A stretch of 20,183 bases of DNA, taken from positions 1 to 20,183 of the IMG/VR virus record IMGVR_UViG_3300037585_001658. One strand, written 5' to 3'. Under the pieces are notes generated by a model. It saw only the letters and a list, made by a program, of their open reading frames with translations, searched no databases and had not been told where the DNA came from. Every line of letters begins with the position of its first letter. The first letter of the stretch is position 1. Both the position numbers and the translations under genes were made by a program. The DNA is from a virus. This document shows, in pieces, positions 14,632-20,009 of this stretch.

Positions 14632-15006
14632 ATGAAGAATTTATTCCTACTTGTAAGCTTTGTTCTTACATCTGTTGCAGTAAACGCACAAAAAACTGCA
14701 TGCTCTGTTGATTTTTATGTAACTCCACTAAACTGGGAAGAAGATGTATTCCAGTATGGAATGGACATGGTAGTAGATGGAATTACATTAGAAGCTATAA
14801 AACCTTGGGATACCGAAGCAATATTTAACCCAATAAACTTAAGGTCGGGAGATACGCAATACATTATTAATGCGATTCAAAACGATGTAATAGTTGATCA
14901 ATACACTATTACAGCTGTAAAAACAGGAAAGGGTTGTTTAATTGAGTTTACACCAGATATAACTGTAGGTAATAAAACTCAACTTAAAATTAAAGCTAGA
15001 TTATAA
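14632..15006 (+). CDS. Small exported protein under its own promoter (moron candidate)
   Basis: A 124-residue protein beginning MKNLFLLVSFVLTSVAVNAQK, a textbook Sec signal peptide with predicted cleavage before Gln20, the usual Bacteroidota form. The mature 105 residues look all-beta (CSVDFYVTPLNWEEDVFQYGMDMVVDGITLEAI...RSGDTQYIINAIQND...GCLIEFTPDITVGNKTQLKIKARL) with two cysteines that could pair. There is no lipobox, T9SS domain or membrane segment, so it should be periplasmic. It is the only gene in this stretch on the plus strand besides the winged-helix gene, has its own promoter-like element, and its end overlaps the opposite gene by six bases. This is how phage morons that alter the host envelope or block superinfection are usually arranged; the function is unknown. 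Confidence 0.8.
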   Translation: MKNLFLLVSFVLTSVAVNAQKTACSVDFYVTPLNWEEDVFQYGMDMVVDGITLEAIKPWDTEAIFNPINLRSGDTQYIINAIQNDVIVDQYTITAVKTGKGCLIEFTPDITVGNKTQLKIKARL

Positions 15007-15672
15007 TTCTCCTTTTAGCTTGTATTGGCTAAGAACCTCCATTAAACCTTTAATACCTTCTGACTCTTCAAAGGTTTCTTTGGATTCTACTCTTGATCTT
15101 GTTTGAGGCATCTTATGTTTTGGTCCCATTCTTTCGTCGAAATATTGCTCCATATAGCTTTGAACAAAATCATTAAAGCTTCCACCTCCTTGAACCCCCT
15201 CTTGAGACATCTTATACGATTTAGCAGCCTGTTGAGAGCTTACGGGTTTACCATCTAAAAAGAATTGAGTTGATGTTTTAAATATAGGTTCTCCTGAAAC
15301 TTGATCCCTTCCTACTTGTACATCTCTTTGTTCTATATCAATTTTAGGGAACTCTTCACTTGACCCACCTGTATCGTATGCAGAGTACTTACGTGACTTC
15401 TTAGGGTCTGTTTCTTTCATAACTCTCATGCCATTATCGCCTCTACCTGTAGAACCATCATCAACAGAAGCTCCTTCGTATCTCCCGCCACCCACGTATT
15501 TCATGCCACTTTCACCTCTAGCATATCCTCTTTCCTCGCCATCCATTTTTCCACCCTCAGCATAACCTCTGCACTTAGCGTCTCCAGAACACCCACCAGT
15601 CCTACCGCCACCCATGTATTCTTTTATCATTCCGCCTAAAGCGTATAACATATTTTCTTTTTTAGTTTTCAT
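15001..15672 (-). CDS. Gly-rich putative virion protein (223 aa)
   Basis: The N-terminal half is Gly/Arg/Lys/Met-rich with repeated glycine pairs: YALGGMIKEYMGGG, YAEGGKMDGEERGYARGESGMKYVGGGRYEG. The second half is more ordered (FPKIDIEQRDVQVGRDQVSGEPIFKTSTQFFLDGKPVSSQQAAKSYKM) and helical at the end (FNDFVQSYMEQYFDERMG...IKGLMEVLSQYKLKGEL). Proteins that start MLYxLGGMIKEY with MKYxGGG repeats occur in many environmental phages, generally as small virion proteins of unknown role. No enzymatic motif is seen. Confidence 0.7.
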   Translation of the reverse strand: MKTKKENMLYALGGMIKEYMGGGRTGGCSGDAKCRGYAEGGKMDGEERGYARGESGMKYVGGGRYEGASVDDGSTGRGDNGMRVMKETDPKKSRKYSAYDTGGSSEEFPKIDIEQRDVQVGRDQVSGEPIFKTSTQFFLDGKPVSSQQAAKSYKMSQEGVQGGGSFNDFVQSYMEQYFDERMGPKHKMPQTRSRVESKETFEESEGIKGLMEVLSQYKLKGEL

Positions 15673-15684
15673 AGTTTTTTATTA

Positions 15685-16110
15685 TTAAGCTGTAGCAGCA
15701 TAGATTTCGCAATCAACAGAAGCTGAATCTGCATCAATGGTTATTTGTGATATTGTTTCAAAAGAATTAAAAGCTGCTCCGTCACCATTAGCTTCCATTT
15801 CATCGTCACATAACATCCAACTACTTAAAGCAGGAAGTTTAACGAAGTAAGCTTCAGCATCAGCTATAACCCTTATGGTGACAAAGTTACTACTATCTAA
15901 ATTGGTAATGCGAAGGTATTTAAGATCTCCGTCCTTTAGTTGGCCAGCTGCAACAGCAGCACCAAACAATAAGACAGTTTGTTCTGTAGTAGTTGCAGTT
16001 ATTATTCTACGATAAATATCATTTACCGAATATGTTGCTGTTGTTATACCATTAATAGTTTGGCCGTTAACAACGAGGGTTTCTTCTATATTTACGCTTA
16101 AGGTTGCCAT
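15685..16110 (-). CDS. Beta-rich phage structural protein (141 aa)
   Basis: MATLSVNIEETLVVNGQTINGITTATYSVNDIYRRIITATTTEQTVLLFG...LKDGDLKYLRITNLDSSNFVTIRVI, ending AFNSFETISQITIDADSASVDCEIYAATA. The pattern of alternating hydrophobic strands, with YLRITNLDxSNxVxIxV in the middle, is that of a small conserved virion protein of marine phages. The start overlaps the stop of the 479-residue gene (TAATGG), so the two are translated together. Probable tail or head-surface component. Confidence 0.78.
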   Translation of the reverse strand: MATLSVNIEETLVVNGQTINGITTATYSVNDIYRRIITATTTEQTVLLFGAAVAAGQLKDGDLKYLRITNLDSSNFVTIRVIADAEAYFVKLPALSSWMLCDDEMEANGDGAAFNSFETISQITIDADSASVDCEIYAATA

Positions 16111-17549
16111 TATGCTCTTTTTATTCTACCCCCTTGTTTGAGGACTTGTTCTGGATATTCTGTTTTTGTTTTTACTCTTCCTCCTTTTTCAGCATACAGG
16201 TTTTGCATATCTGATGGATTCACAAAGGTACTTAAATCATAATTATCTTCTGATCCAGCCCCTAAAGCTGATGCGACCCCTTGCATCTGTTGATCTGGCA
16301 TTCCAGAAGACATCCCCGATAGCGATTGTGGTGGTTGATACTGGGTTGGCATTTGCATTTGAGTAACTGGGGAAGCCTGCACAATTTGACCTCCACTCAA
16401 CGGCATTTGGGCTGGGACAGTAAGGCCACCTTGAGGCTGTCCTCCTCCTCCTCCTCCAGTTTCAAATGCTCCTGCTACGGTTTGAGCAGCTTCTATATAT
16501 GGTTTTGCTTTGTCGTAATATTCTTTAGCTTCTCCAGCGCCCTTGACTATCTTTTCACCTAGGGTTAAAGCGCCAGTTGAAGCTGGGGCAGCTACAGCGG
16601 TTGTACCTAAAGCTGATCCTCCTGCTGCGCTTGTAGCCCCAGCAGGGATTGATCCTGCAGCTACTGTCGATCCTCCTGTAAAGGTTGCACCTCCACTTAC
16701 CATAGCTGCCGAAGAGCTTCCTGCAGCAGCAGTAGCCCCTGAAGCCCCTGTAGCCGCTGTTGCACCTGCGGGAACACTTCCTGCAGCTAATGTTGACCCT
16801 CCTGTAAAAGTTGCACCACCAGTTGTCATAGCGGCTGAAGAACCTCCTGCAGCAGCTGTAGCACCTCCTCCTGAAGCACCTGCAGCAGCTGTAGTTCCGC
16901 CTCCTGCACCACTTACGGCCCCTGCCCCTCCGCTAAAAGCCCCCAAAGCTCCTGCTGTAACAACAACAGTCGCTACCTCCATAACTTTTTTTGCAGCTAT
17001 TTCCTCTCTATCTGAATTTAACTCTTCAAAATACTGTTGTACTTTATAGTCTTCAGAGGTCATCTTACCCCCCGCACCTGTAGCTATCGCTGATTTTTTT
17101 GCTTCTAACTTTTGTTTTCTTGTAGATCCTCCACCAAGCGACTTGTAAGTGCTTTGTTGACCTTCCTTATATCCTTTTCTTCTGGCTTTGTTTCTGTCTC
17201 TTTCCTCTATCCTTTCTAACCTTCTTTCAGCTCGTCGGGCTTGTGCGTGAGTTTTTCTCAAGTCCTTCCATTCATCACCCTCCATCTTTTGACCTGCCTC
17301 TATTCCGCTTCTTTCTCTAACTAAAGCTCTTGATTCAGCATCACCAGCATCCCACTTACCTCCACCCTGATCCATACCAAAGAATCCAGTACCAGTTCTT
17401 TTGCCTTCGTCGCCAGAATCCATTAACCTTCCTTCCTGCGTCACATAAGTGGCCTCAGAAGCCATAGCTCCAGCACGACTTGTTCTTTCACCAGTCCTAG
17501 CGTCTACGTAATACTCCCTACCATATATATCTGTATGTTTAGTCGCCAT
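16110..17549 (-). CDS. Ala/Gly-rich protein with internal duplication, possible DNA-ejection or internal virion protein
   Basis: A 479-residue protein in three parts. Residues 1-165 are charged and helical with a strongly basic stretch (KTHAQARRAERRLERIEERDRNKARRKG). Residues about 190-330 are very Ala/Gly/Ser/Thr-rich and hydrophobic, starting with VMEVATVVVTAGALGAFSG, which could cross a membrane, and including two 42-residue repeats that each contain GGATFTGGST. The C-terminal third is Gly/Gln/Pro/Met-rich and ends with two GG-R-(V/I)-K motifs (EKGGRVKTK, KQGGRIKRA). Amphipathic Ala/Gly-rich internal proteins are used by podophages to make an ejection channel, and the lytic transglycosylase gene lies immediately upstream, so an ejection role is inferred. 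No homologue is recognised with certainty. Confidence 0.65.
   Translation of the reverse strand: MATKHTDIYGREYYVDARTGERTSRAGAMASEATYVTQEGRLMDSGDEGKRTGTGFFGMDQGGGKWDAGDAESRALVRERSGIEAGQKMEGDEWKDLRKTHAQARRAERRLERIEERDRNKARRKGYKEGQQSTYKSLGGGSTRKQKLEAKKSAIATGAGGKMTSEDYKVQQYFEELNSDREEIAAKKVMEVATVVVTAGALGAFSGGAGAVSGAGGGTTAAAGASGGGATAAAGGSSAAMTTGGATFTGGSTLAAGSVPAGATAATGASGATAAAGSSSAAMVSGGATFTGGSTVAAGSIPAGATSAAGGSALGTTAVAAPASTGALTLGEKIVKGAGEAKEYYDKAKPYIEAAQTVAGAFETGGGGGGQPQGGLTVPAQMPLSGGQIVQASPVTQMQMPTQYQPPQSLSGMSSGMPDQQMQGVASALGAGSEDNYDLSTFVNPSDMQNLYAEKGGRVKTKTEYPEQVLKQGGRIKRA
16600..16865 (-). repeat. Two tandem 126-bp direct repeats inside the Ala/Gly-rich gene
   Basis: Both copies contain SSAAM, GGATFTGGST and AAGS(V/I)PAGAT at exactly 42-codon spacing (the Met codons are at 16829-16827 and 16703-16701, 126 bp apart). 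DNA similarity is visible too, for example CCTGCAG at 16654 and 16780 (plus-strand coordinates), so the duplication is fairly recent. Confidence 0.85.
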
Positions 17550-17553
17550 ACTA

Positions 17554-17561
17554 CAAATATA
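17554..17561 (-). promoter_or_regulatory. TATATTTG -7 box before the Ala/Gly-rich gene
   Basis: TATATTTG lies in the 56-bp gap between the transglycosylase gene and the ATG at 17549, with four bases (TAGT) between the box and the ATG, exactly as at 2660-2667. It implies a leaderless transcript. No clear -33 element. Confidence 0.45.
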
Positions 17562-17609
17562 CTACTTCTTTAATACTCTTATTTTGCCGCCTTGATTCTT
17601 CACTTTCAC
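17562..17609 (-). other. Micro-ORF of 15 codons (GTG start)
   Basis: GTG at 17609 overlaps the TGA of the transglycosylase gene as GTGA and encodes MKVKNQGGKIRVLKK before a TAG. The peptide resembles the last residues of the downstream 479-aa protein (KQGGRIKRA). It may be a translated micro-ORF, a remnant of a lost gene end, or a -1 frame extension of the transglycosylase, but no slippery heptamer is evident. Confidence 0.2.
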
Positions 17610-18187
17610 CTAGAATCTCTACCAGATCTGTATATATCTAAATATTCTTCTACTGGCTTATTTACACCAGAAGGCTTGTATTCTGTATTGTCCCTTATTG
17701 ATGCAAAATAGTTTCTTGCACCCTGCCTGCCTAAATAGTTACTTATAGCAGCTACCTCATCTAAAGTATAGTTCCAACTATCACCCAACTGAGGGGCATA
17801 CTCATCCGTTAAGTCATATGCGTTTTTTTCTAATGAAGGTATGTTTGGTAGGTTTCCATCAACCCTCATCTTAAACACCTTGTTCTGTAGATCTCGATCC
17901 TTAGCAAATGCATCCCTGCTAACACCCTGCATAAATTGTAAATCCTTTATCTCGTTATAAAGCTGTCCATATTCCCCCGTTGCAGAACTATATGGGTTCA
18001 CCATAAGCTCTCCACCAGCACTCTCCGCTTGTGAAACACCCCTCATGAGATCCTCTATGTTTAAATTGTTCTCCTCATGGAACTCGCTAAAGTCTATAGG
18101 GACTAAGTTGCCAGCATCGTTGTACTTGTAACCCTTCGGTGGATCTTTATCGACCATACCACCCACATTAAACTTATTTATCTTCAT
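17606..18187 (-). CDS. Virion lytic transglycosylase-like peptidoglycan hydrolase
   Basis: A 193-residue protein. Residues 47-80 (DLMRGVSQAESAGGELMVNPYSSATGEYGQLYNEI) match the core of SLT-type transglycosylases: the catalytic Glu in AESAGG (E55), then NPxSSATGxYGQ, which corresponds to the substrate-binding GxYQ segment. Later LEKNAYDLTDEYAPQLGDSWNYTLDEVAAISNYLGRQGARNYF matches the C-terminal helices of the versions encoded by marine phages. There is no signal peptide, so it is more likely carried in the virion to open the cell wall during DNA entry than a secreted lysin. It heads the leftward late region and is followed by the putative ejection protein. Confidence 0.83.
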   Translation of the reverse strand: MKINKFNVGGMVDKDPPKGYKYNDAGNLVPIDFSEFHEENNLNIEDLMRGVSQAESAGGELMVNPYSSATGEYGQLYNEIKDLQFMQGVSRDAFAKDRDLQNKVFKMRVDGNLPNIPSLEKNAYDLTDEYAPQLGDSWNYTLDEVAAISNYLGRQGARNYFASIRDNTEYKPSGVNKPVEEYLDIYRSGRDSR

Positions 18188-18709
18188 GGCACAACTACCC
18201 TTGCGTTTAAACTAATAACAGACTATTTAGTACATACAAAAAACCCATCTATAATGCTTATTTGTGTTCTACTGAACAGCAGATGCCGTAAAGGTATAAA
18301 CTATTTTCTTAAAAGTCAATAGTAAAGCAACGCTTTAAAAGACAGCCTGTAAAATGCTGTAAATGAACAGAATAAACGCATTTAAGCTTGCATAGTTGTT
18401 TTTTTTTGAGTGCAAAACACGGAGAATTTCAGCAGATCTGAAGTTAATTTGAAAAAAAATGCCAGAAATGTGTAGTGTGGGGATTATATATATTATACCG
18501 CGCCAGACTTTGCAACCCGAAACCATAATATTTGACCCCCTCCCCTAACAAATCCCAGCTTTTGCGCATACTTTTTAGCTTTTTGCCTGTACCTTGATAG
18601 TCAATAACTTAGCGCCAGTTTGTTAAAGAACAGCGTTAAGCAGTTTTGTTAACGTGTTATGTTTCAACCTCGAACAATCCCCCCCAACACACTAGAAGAA
18701 ATATATATC

Positions 18710-18723
18710 CCCCTTCTAAGGGG
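18710..18723. repeat. CCCCTT-CT-AAGGGG inverted repeat
   Basis: A perfect 6-bp inverted repeat with a two-base centre, following ATATATAT. No T-run follows on either side, so it is not a typical intrinsic terminator; it may be a protein-binding site or a structural element. Confidence 0.5.
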
Positions 18724-18759
18724 TTACATTTCTGTTAATATTTTAATCCTACTAAATTA

Positions 18760-18774
18760 ATCGGCTTACCCGAT
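18760..18774. repeat. ATCGG-CTTAC-CCGAT inverted repeat
   Basis: Perfect 5-bp arms with a five-base loop within the strand-switch region. It could be a small operator half-site pair or chance; it lies about 150 bases upstream of the first early gene. Confidence 0.3.
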
Positions 18775-18813
18775 CACGTTAGGAGTGTATAAAATACCAC
18801 ACAAGAAAAAAAG

Positions 18814-18853
18814 CCTTTATAAGGTGTTAAAATCGTTTTAACATCTGTTAACA
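18814..18853. promoter_or_regulatory. Clustered palindromes (operator-like) upstream of the early promoter
   Basis: Three symmetric sites stand side by side: CCTT-TAT-AAGG (18814-18824), TGTTAAAA-TCG-TTTTAACA (18825-18843, perfect 8-bp arms) and the palindrome TGTTAACA (18846-18853). They end a few bases before the -33-like TTTATTTGG (18857-18865). A repressor or activator binding here would control the rightward operon. Similar TGTTAA motifs occur at 18619-18655. Confidence 0.6.
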
Positions 18854-18856
18854 CTT

Positions 18857-18893
18857 TTTATTTGGAAGTGTCGAAATGATATTGCAATCTTAG
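18857..18893 (+). promoter_or_regulatory. Early rightward promoter, bipartite element copy 2
   Basis: TTTATTTGGAAGTGTC (18857-18872) matches copy 1 (14543-14558) except for one base, and CAATCTTAGC (18885-18894) stands where copy 1 has TTACCTTGAG. TTTG followed after about 20 bases by an A/T-CTT-G box fits a Bacteroidota -33/-7 promoter with a weak -7. It would start the early transcript about 25-30 bases before the ATG at 18924. Confidence 0.5.
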
Positions 18894-18912
18894 CACCAAC
18901 AAACAAATTAAA

Positions 18913-18929
18913 ACCTTTCAATTATGAAA
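18913..18929 (+). promoter_or_regulatory. Repeated translation-start context ACCTTTCAATTATGAAA, copy 1
   Basis: This 17-base string spans the start codon of the first early gene and is repeated exactly at 19498-19514 across the start codon of the fourth. Both are preceded by TTAAA. It is probably an AT-rich ribosome-recruiting leader of the Bacteroidota kind. Confidence 0.5.
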
Positions 18930-19103
18930 TTTGATAAATACAACCAAAATTTAAGATTTGAACACCCCTTTGTTATTAGCTACACTACAAAAGTGGCGGA
19001 AGTCAAAGGCGACGAATTGCATCAACTAGGCTACTGGTCTATGACAACGCAGAAGCATATCAATTATGCAGCTAAAGAGTTGAACCTAAAACTAATTAAA
19101 TAA
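18924..19103 (+). CDS. Small early phage protein (59 aa)
   Basis: MKFDKYNQNLRFEHPFVISYTTKVAEVKGDELHQLGYWSM, ending in TTQKHINYAAKELNLKLIK. The type (FxxSYxTxVAxxxGxxLxxLGYWSxTTxKHINYAAxELxLxL) is recurrent among small early ORFs of environmental phages; the function is unknown. It is the first gene of the rightward operon. The start is preceded by AAACCTTTCAATT rather than a Shine-Dalgarno site, and the same 17-base start context recurs at the gene starting at 19509. Confidence 0.75.
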   Translation: MKFDKYNQNLRFEHPFVISYTTKVAEVKGDELHQLGYWSMTTQKHINYAAKELNLKLIK

Positions 19104-19107
19104 CATC

Positions 19108-19251
19108 ATGAGCAAAGAACTATTCAAAACAATAGAGGCGCAGGGTAGACTGATCACAGAAATAAGAGCCAAAAACGAAAAACTACAAAAAGAACTAATT
19201 AAATTCAAAAGAATTAGTGAAGAGTTACGCAAAGAAATTATAAACCAGTAA
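19108..19251 (+). CDS. Small coiled-coil early protein (47 aa)
   Basis: MSKELFKTIEAQGRLITEIRAKNEKLQKELIKFKRISEELRKEIINQ is a single charged amphipathic helix with a leucine/isoleucine heptad pattern, so it likely forms a coiled coil or a docking helix. It starts four bases after the preceding stop, in the same operon. No family is recognised; small helical peptides like this are common in early phage regions, where some bind host enzymes. That role is only a possibility here. Confidence 0.65.
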   Translation: MSKELFKTIEAQGRLITEIRAKNEKLQKELIKFKRISEELRKEIINQ

Positions 19252-19263
19252 AATATTTATATC

Positions 19264-19482
19264 ATGAAAATAGTAAACGACAACCTAAGCTTAAGAAACT
19301 TTGAAGCGTGGAGCGGTGCAAAGGACACAAAGCAGTTAATACTTGACAACGGCAAAGAATCAGACTTTGAATTTATGTTAGAGGATTTATACCCTGACGG
19401 CATGACGGACACACAACTAAATGATATCTTATGGTTCGAGGAAGATTGGATTTGTGAAATGCTTGGCATCGACAACGAATAA
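19264..19482 (+). CDS. Conserved early phage protein of unknown function (72 aa)
   Basis: An acidic protein: MKIVNDNLSLRNFEAWSGAKDTKQLILDNGKESDFEFMLEDLYPDGMTDTQLNDILWFEEDWICEMLGIDNE. I recognise the pattern NLSxFxxWSGAxDTxxxL...LExLYPxGMxxTxLNDxLWFExDxIxEWLG from small early proteins of many phages, and some phage-host genomes, with no assigned function. It is preceded by an AT-rich 12-base gap and followed by a 26-base gap. Confidence 0.8.
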   Translation: MKIVNDNLSLRNFEAWSGAKDTKQLILDNGKESDFEFMLEDLYPDGMTDTQLNDILWFEEDWICEMLGIDNE

Positions 19483-19497
19483 AAATATATAAATTAA

Positions 19498-19514
19498 ACC
19501 TTTCAATTATGAAA
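19498..19514 (+). promoter_or_regulatory. Repeated translation-start context ACCTTTCAATTATGAAA, copy 2
   Basis: Identical 17 bases to 18913-18929, spanning the start codon of the gene at 19509. The preceding gap (19483-19508) is AT-rich (AAAATATATAAATTAA). Confidence 0.5.
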
Positions 19515-19631
19515 AACCTAAAAACATCACCAGATCAAATTTGCTCACTATCATCATTTGACAACATCGCAATGCTTCAAGCTGTTGCGGACATGGGCGG
19601 AGAGTACGAACTCATAAACTTTGAACTATGA
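19509..19631 (+). CDS. Small early ORF (40 aa)
   Basis: MKNLKTSPDQICSLSSFDNIAMLQAVADMGGEYELINFEL: a 40-residue acidic protein with no signal peptide, membrane segment or known motif. It is supported by the duplicated start context before it and by an ATGA overlap with the next gene. Function unknown. Confidence 0.6.
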   Translation: MKNLKTSPDQICSLSSFDNIAMLQAVADMGGEYELINFEL

Positions 19632-19774
19632 AAGAGTACAACCAATTCAACGAATTTTCAATAGAAGAGTTAGAACTAGCTTATATACACTTTGCATTTC
19701 TTAACGATTCGGAGGCAATAGATTTAGTATCTGAGGCGTTTTGTAAGCAAGCAATACTAACCCTAGAAATTTAA
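19628..19774 (+). CDS. Small acidic early ORF (48 aa)
   Basis: MKEYNQFNEFSIEELELAYIHFAFLNDSEAIDLVSEAFCKQAILTLEI: a short helical acidic protein whose ATG overlaps the preceding TGA (ATGA), implying translational coupling. The pattern SxEELELAYxxFxxLxD may form two helices. No domain is recognised. Confidence 0.6.
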   Translation: MKEYNQFNEFSIEELELAYIHFAFLNDSEAIDLVSEAFCKQAILTLEI

Positions 19775-19778
19775 TAAC

Positions 19779-20009
19779 ATGAAGAAATTTGAGATAGAAG
19801 TGGTGCGTACATACACCACAACAATCGAGGTAACTTTACTTGACAGTCTAACGCCAGAAGACGTTAGAACAATAACACGTGGAGAAATGCCTCATGAAGA
19901 ATGGCTTAAGATTCAAGGTACGTATAGCGATATATGGGATAAGCTAGGCGAGGCAGAGCTTGAGCAATGCGATACCGATATGCTATCCGTAAAAGCAAAG
20001 GAACTATGA
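19779..20009 (+). CDS. Small early hypothetical protein (76 aa)
   Basis: MKKFEIEVVRTYTTTIEVTLLDSLTPEDVRTITRGEMPHEEWLKIQGTYSDIWDKLGEAELEQCDTDMLSVKAKEL. An N-terminal beta hairpin (FEIEVVRTYTTTIEVTL) followed by helices, a layout seen in small phage proteins of the type KKxxVxVxRxxxxxxxxxVxAxxxxEA. The gene starts four bases after the previous stop and its TGA overlaps the next ATG (ATGA). Function unknown. Confidence 0.7.
   Translation: MKKFEIEVVRTYTTTIEVTLLDSLTPEDVRTITRGEMPHEEWLKIQGTYSDIWDKLGEAELEQCDTDMLSVKAKEL

Larger units (their letters stand above)
18188..18923. promoter_or_regulatory. Non-coding strand-switch region (736 bp) between late and early genes
   Basis: No credible ORF is present on either strand. 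The left part is AT-rich with short direct repeats (CTGTAAAATG/CTGTAAATG at 18347-18366; AAAGC-AAC-GCTTT inverted repeat at 18325-18337; AGTCAATA at 18314 and 18599). The middle has C-runs on the plus strand (18534-18545, 18679-18685). The right part holds inverted repeats and the early promoter element. A rightward promoter near 18860-18893 is likely; a leftward one for 18187 must lie in the left part but no clear box is visible. It is the best place in the window for a replication origin or repressor operators, which is inference from position and repeats. Confidence 0.55.

Noticed and set aside
16543-17049. A 168-residue Ala/Pro-rich plus-strand frame.
   Set aside because: It is the antisense shadow of the Ala/Gly-rich repeat region of the 479-aa gene.
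18335-18526. A 63-residue minus-strand frame in the strand-switch region.
   Set aside because: Composition is typical of random AT-rich sequence, there is no upstream signal, and the region is rich in short repeats that better fit a regulatory role.
18534-18713. G-runs on the minus strand in the strand-switch region as a possible G-quadruplex.
   Set aside because: The runs (18534-18545, 18679-18685, 18709-18713) are too far apart for a standard quadruplex.
18710-18723. CCCCTTCTAAGGGG hairpin as an intrinsic terminator.
   Set aside because: No T-run follows on either strand, and no gene ends nearby on either side.
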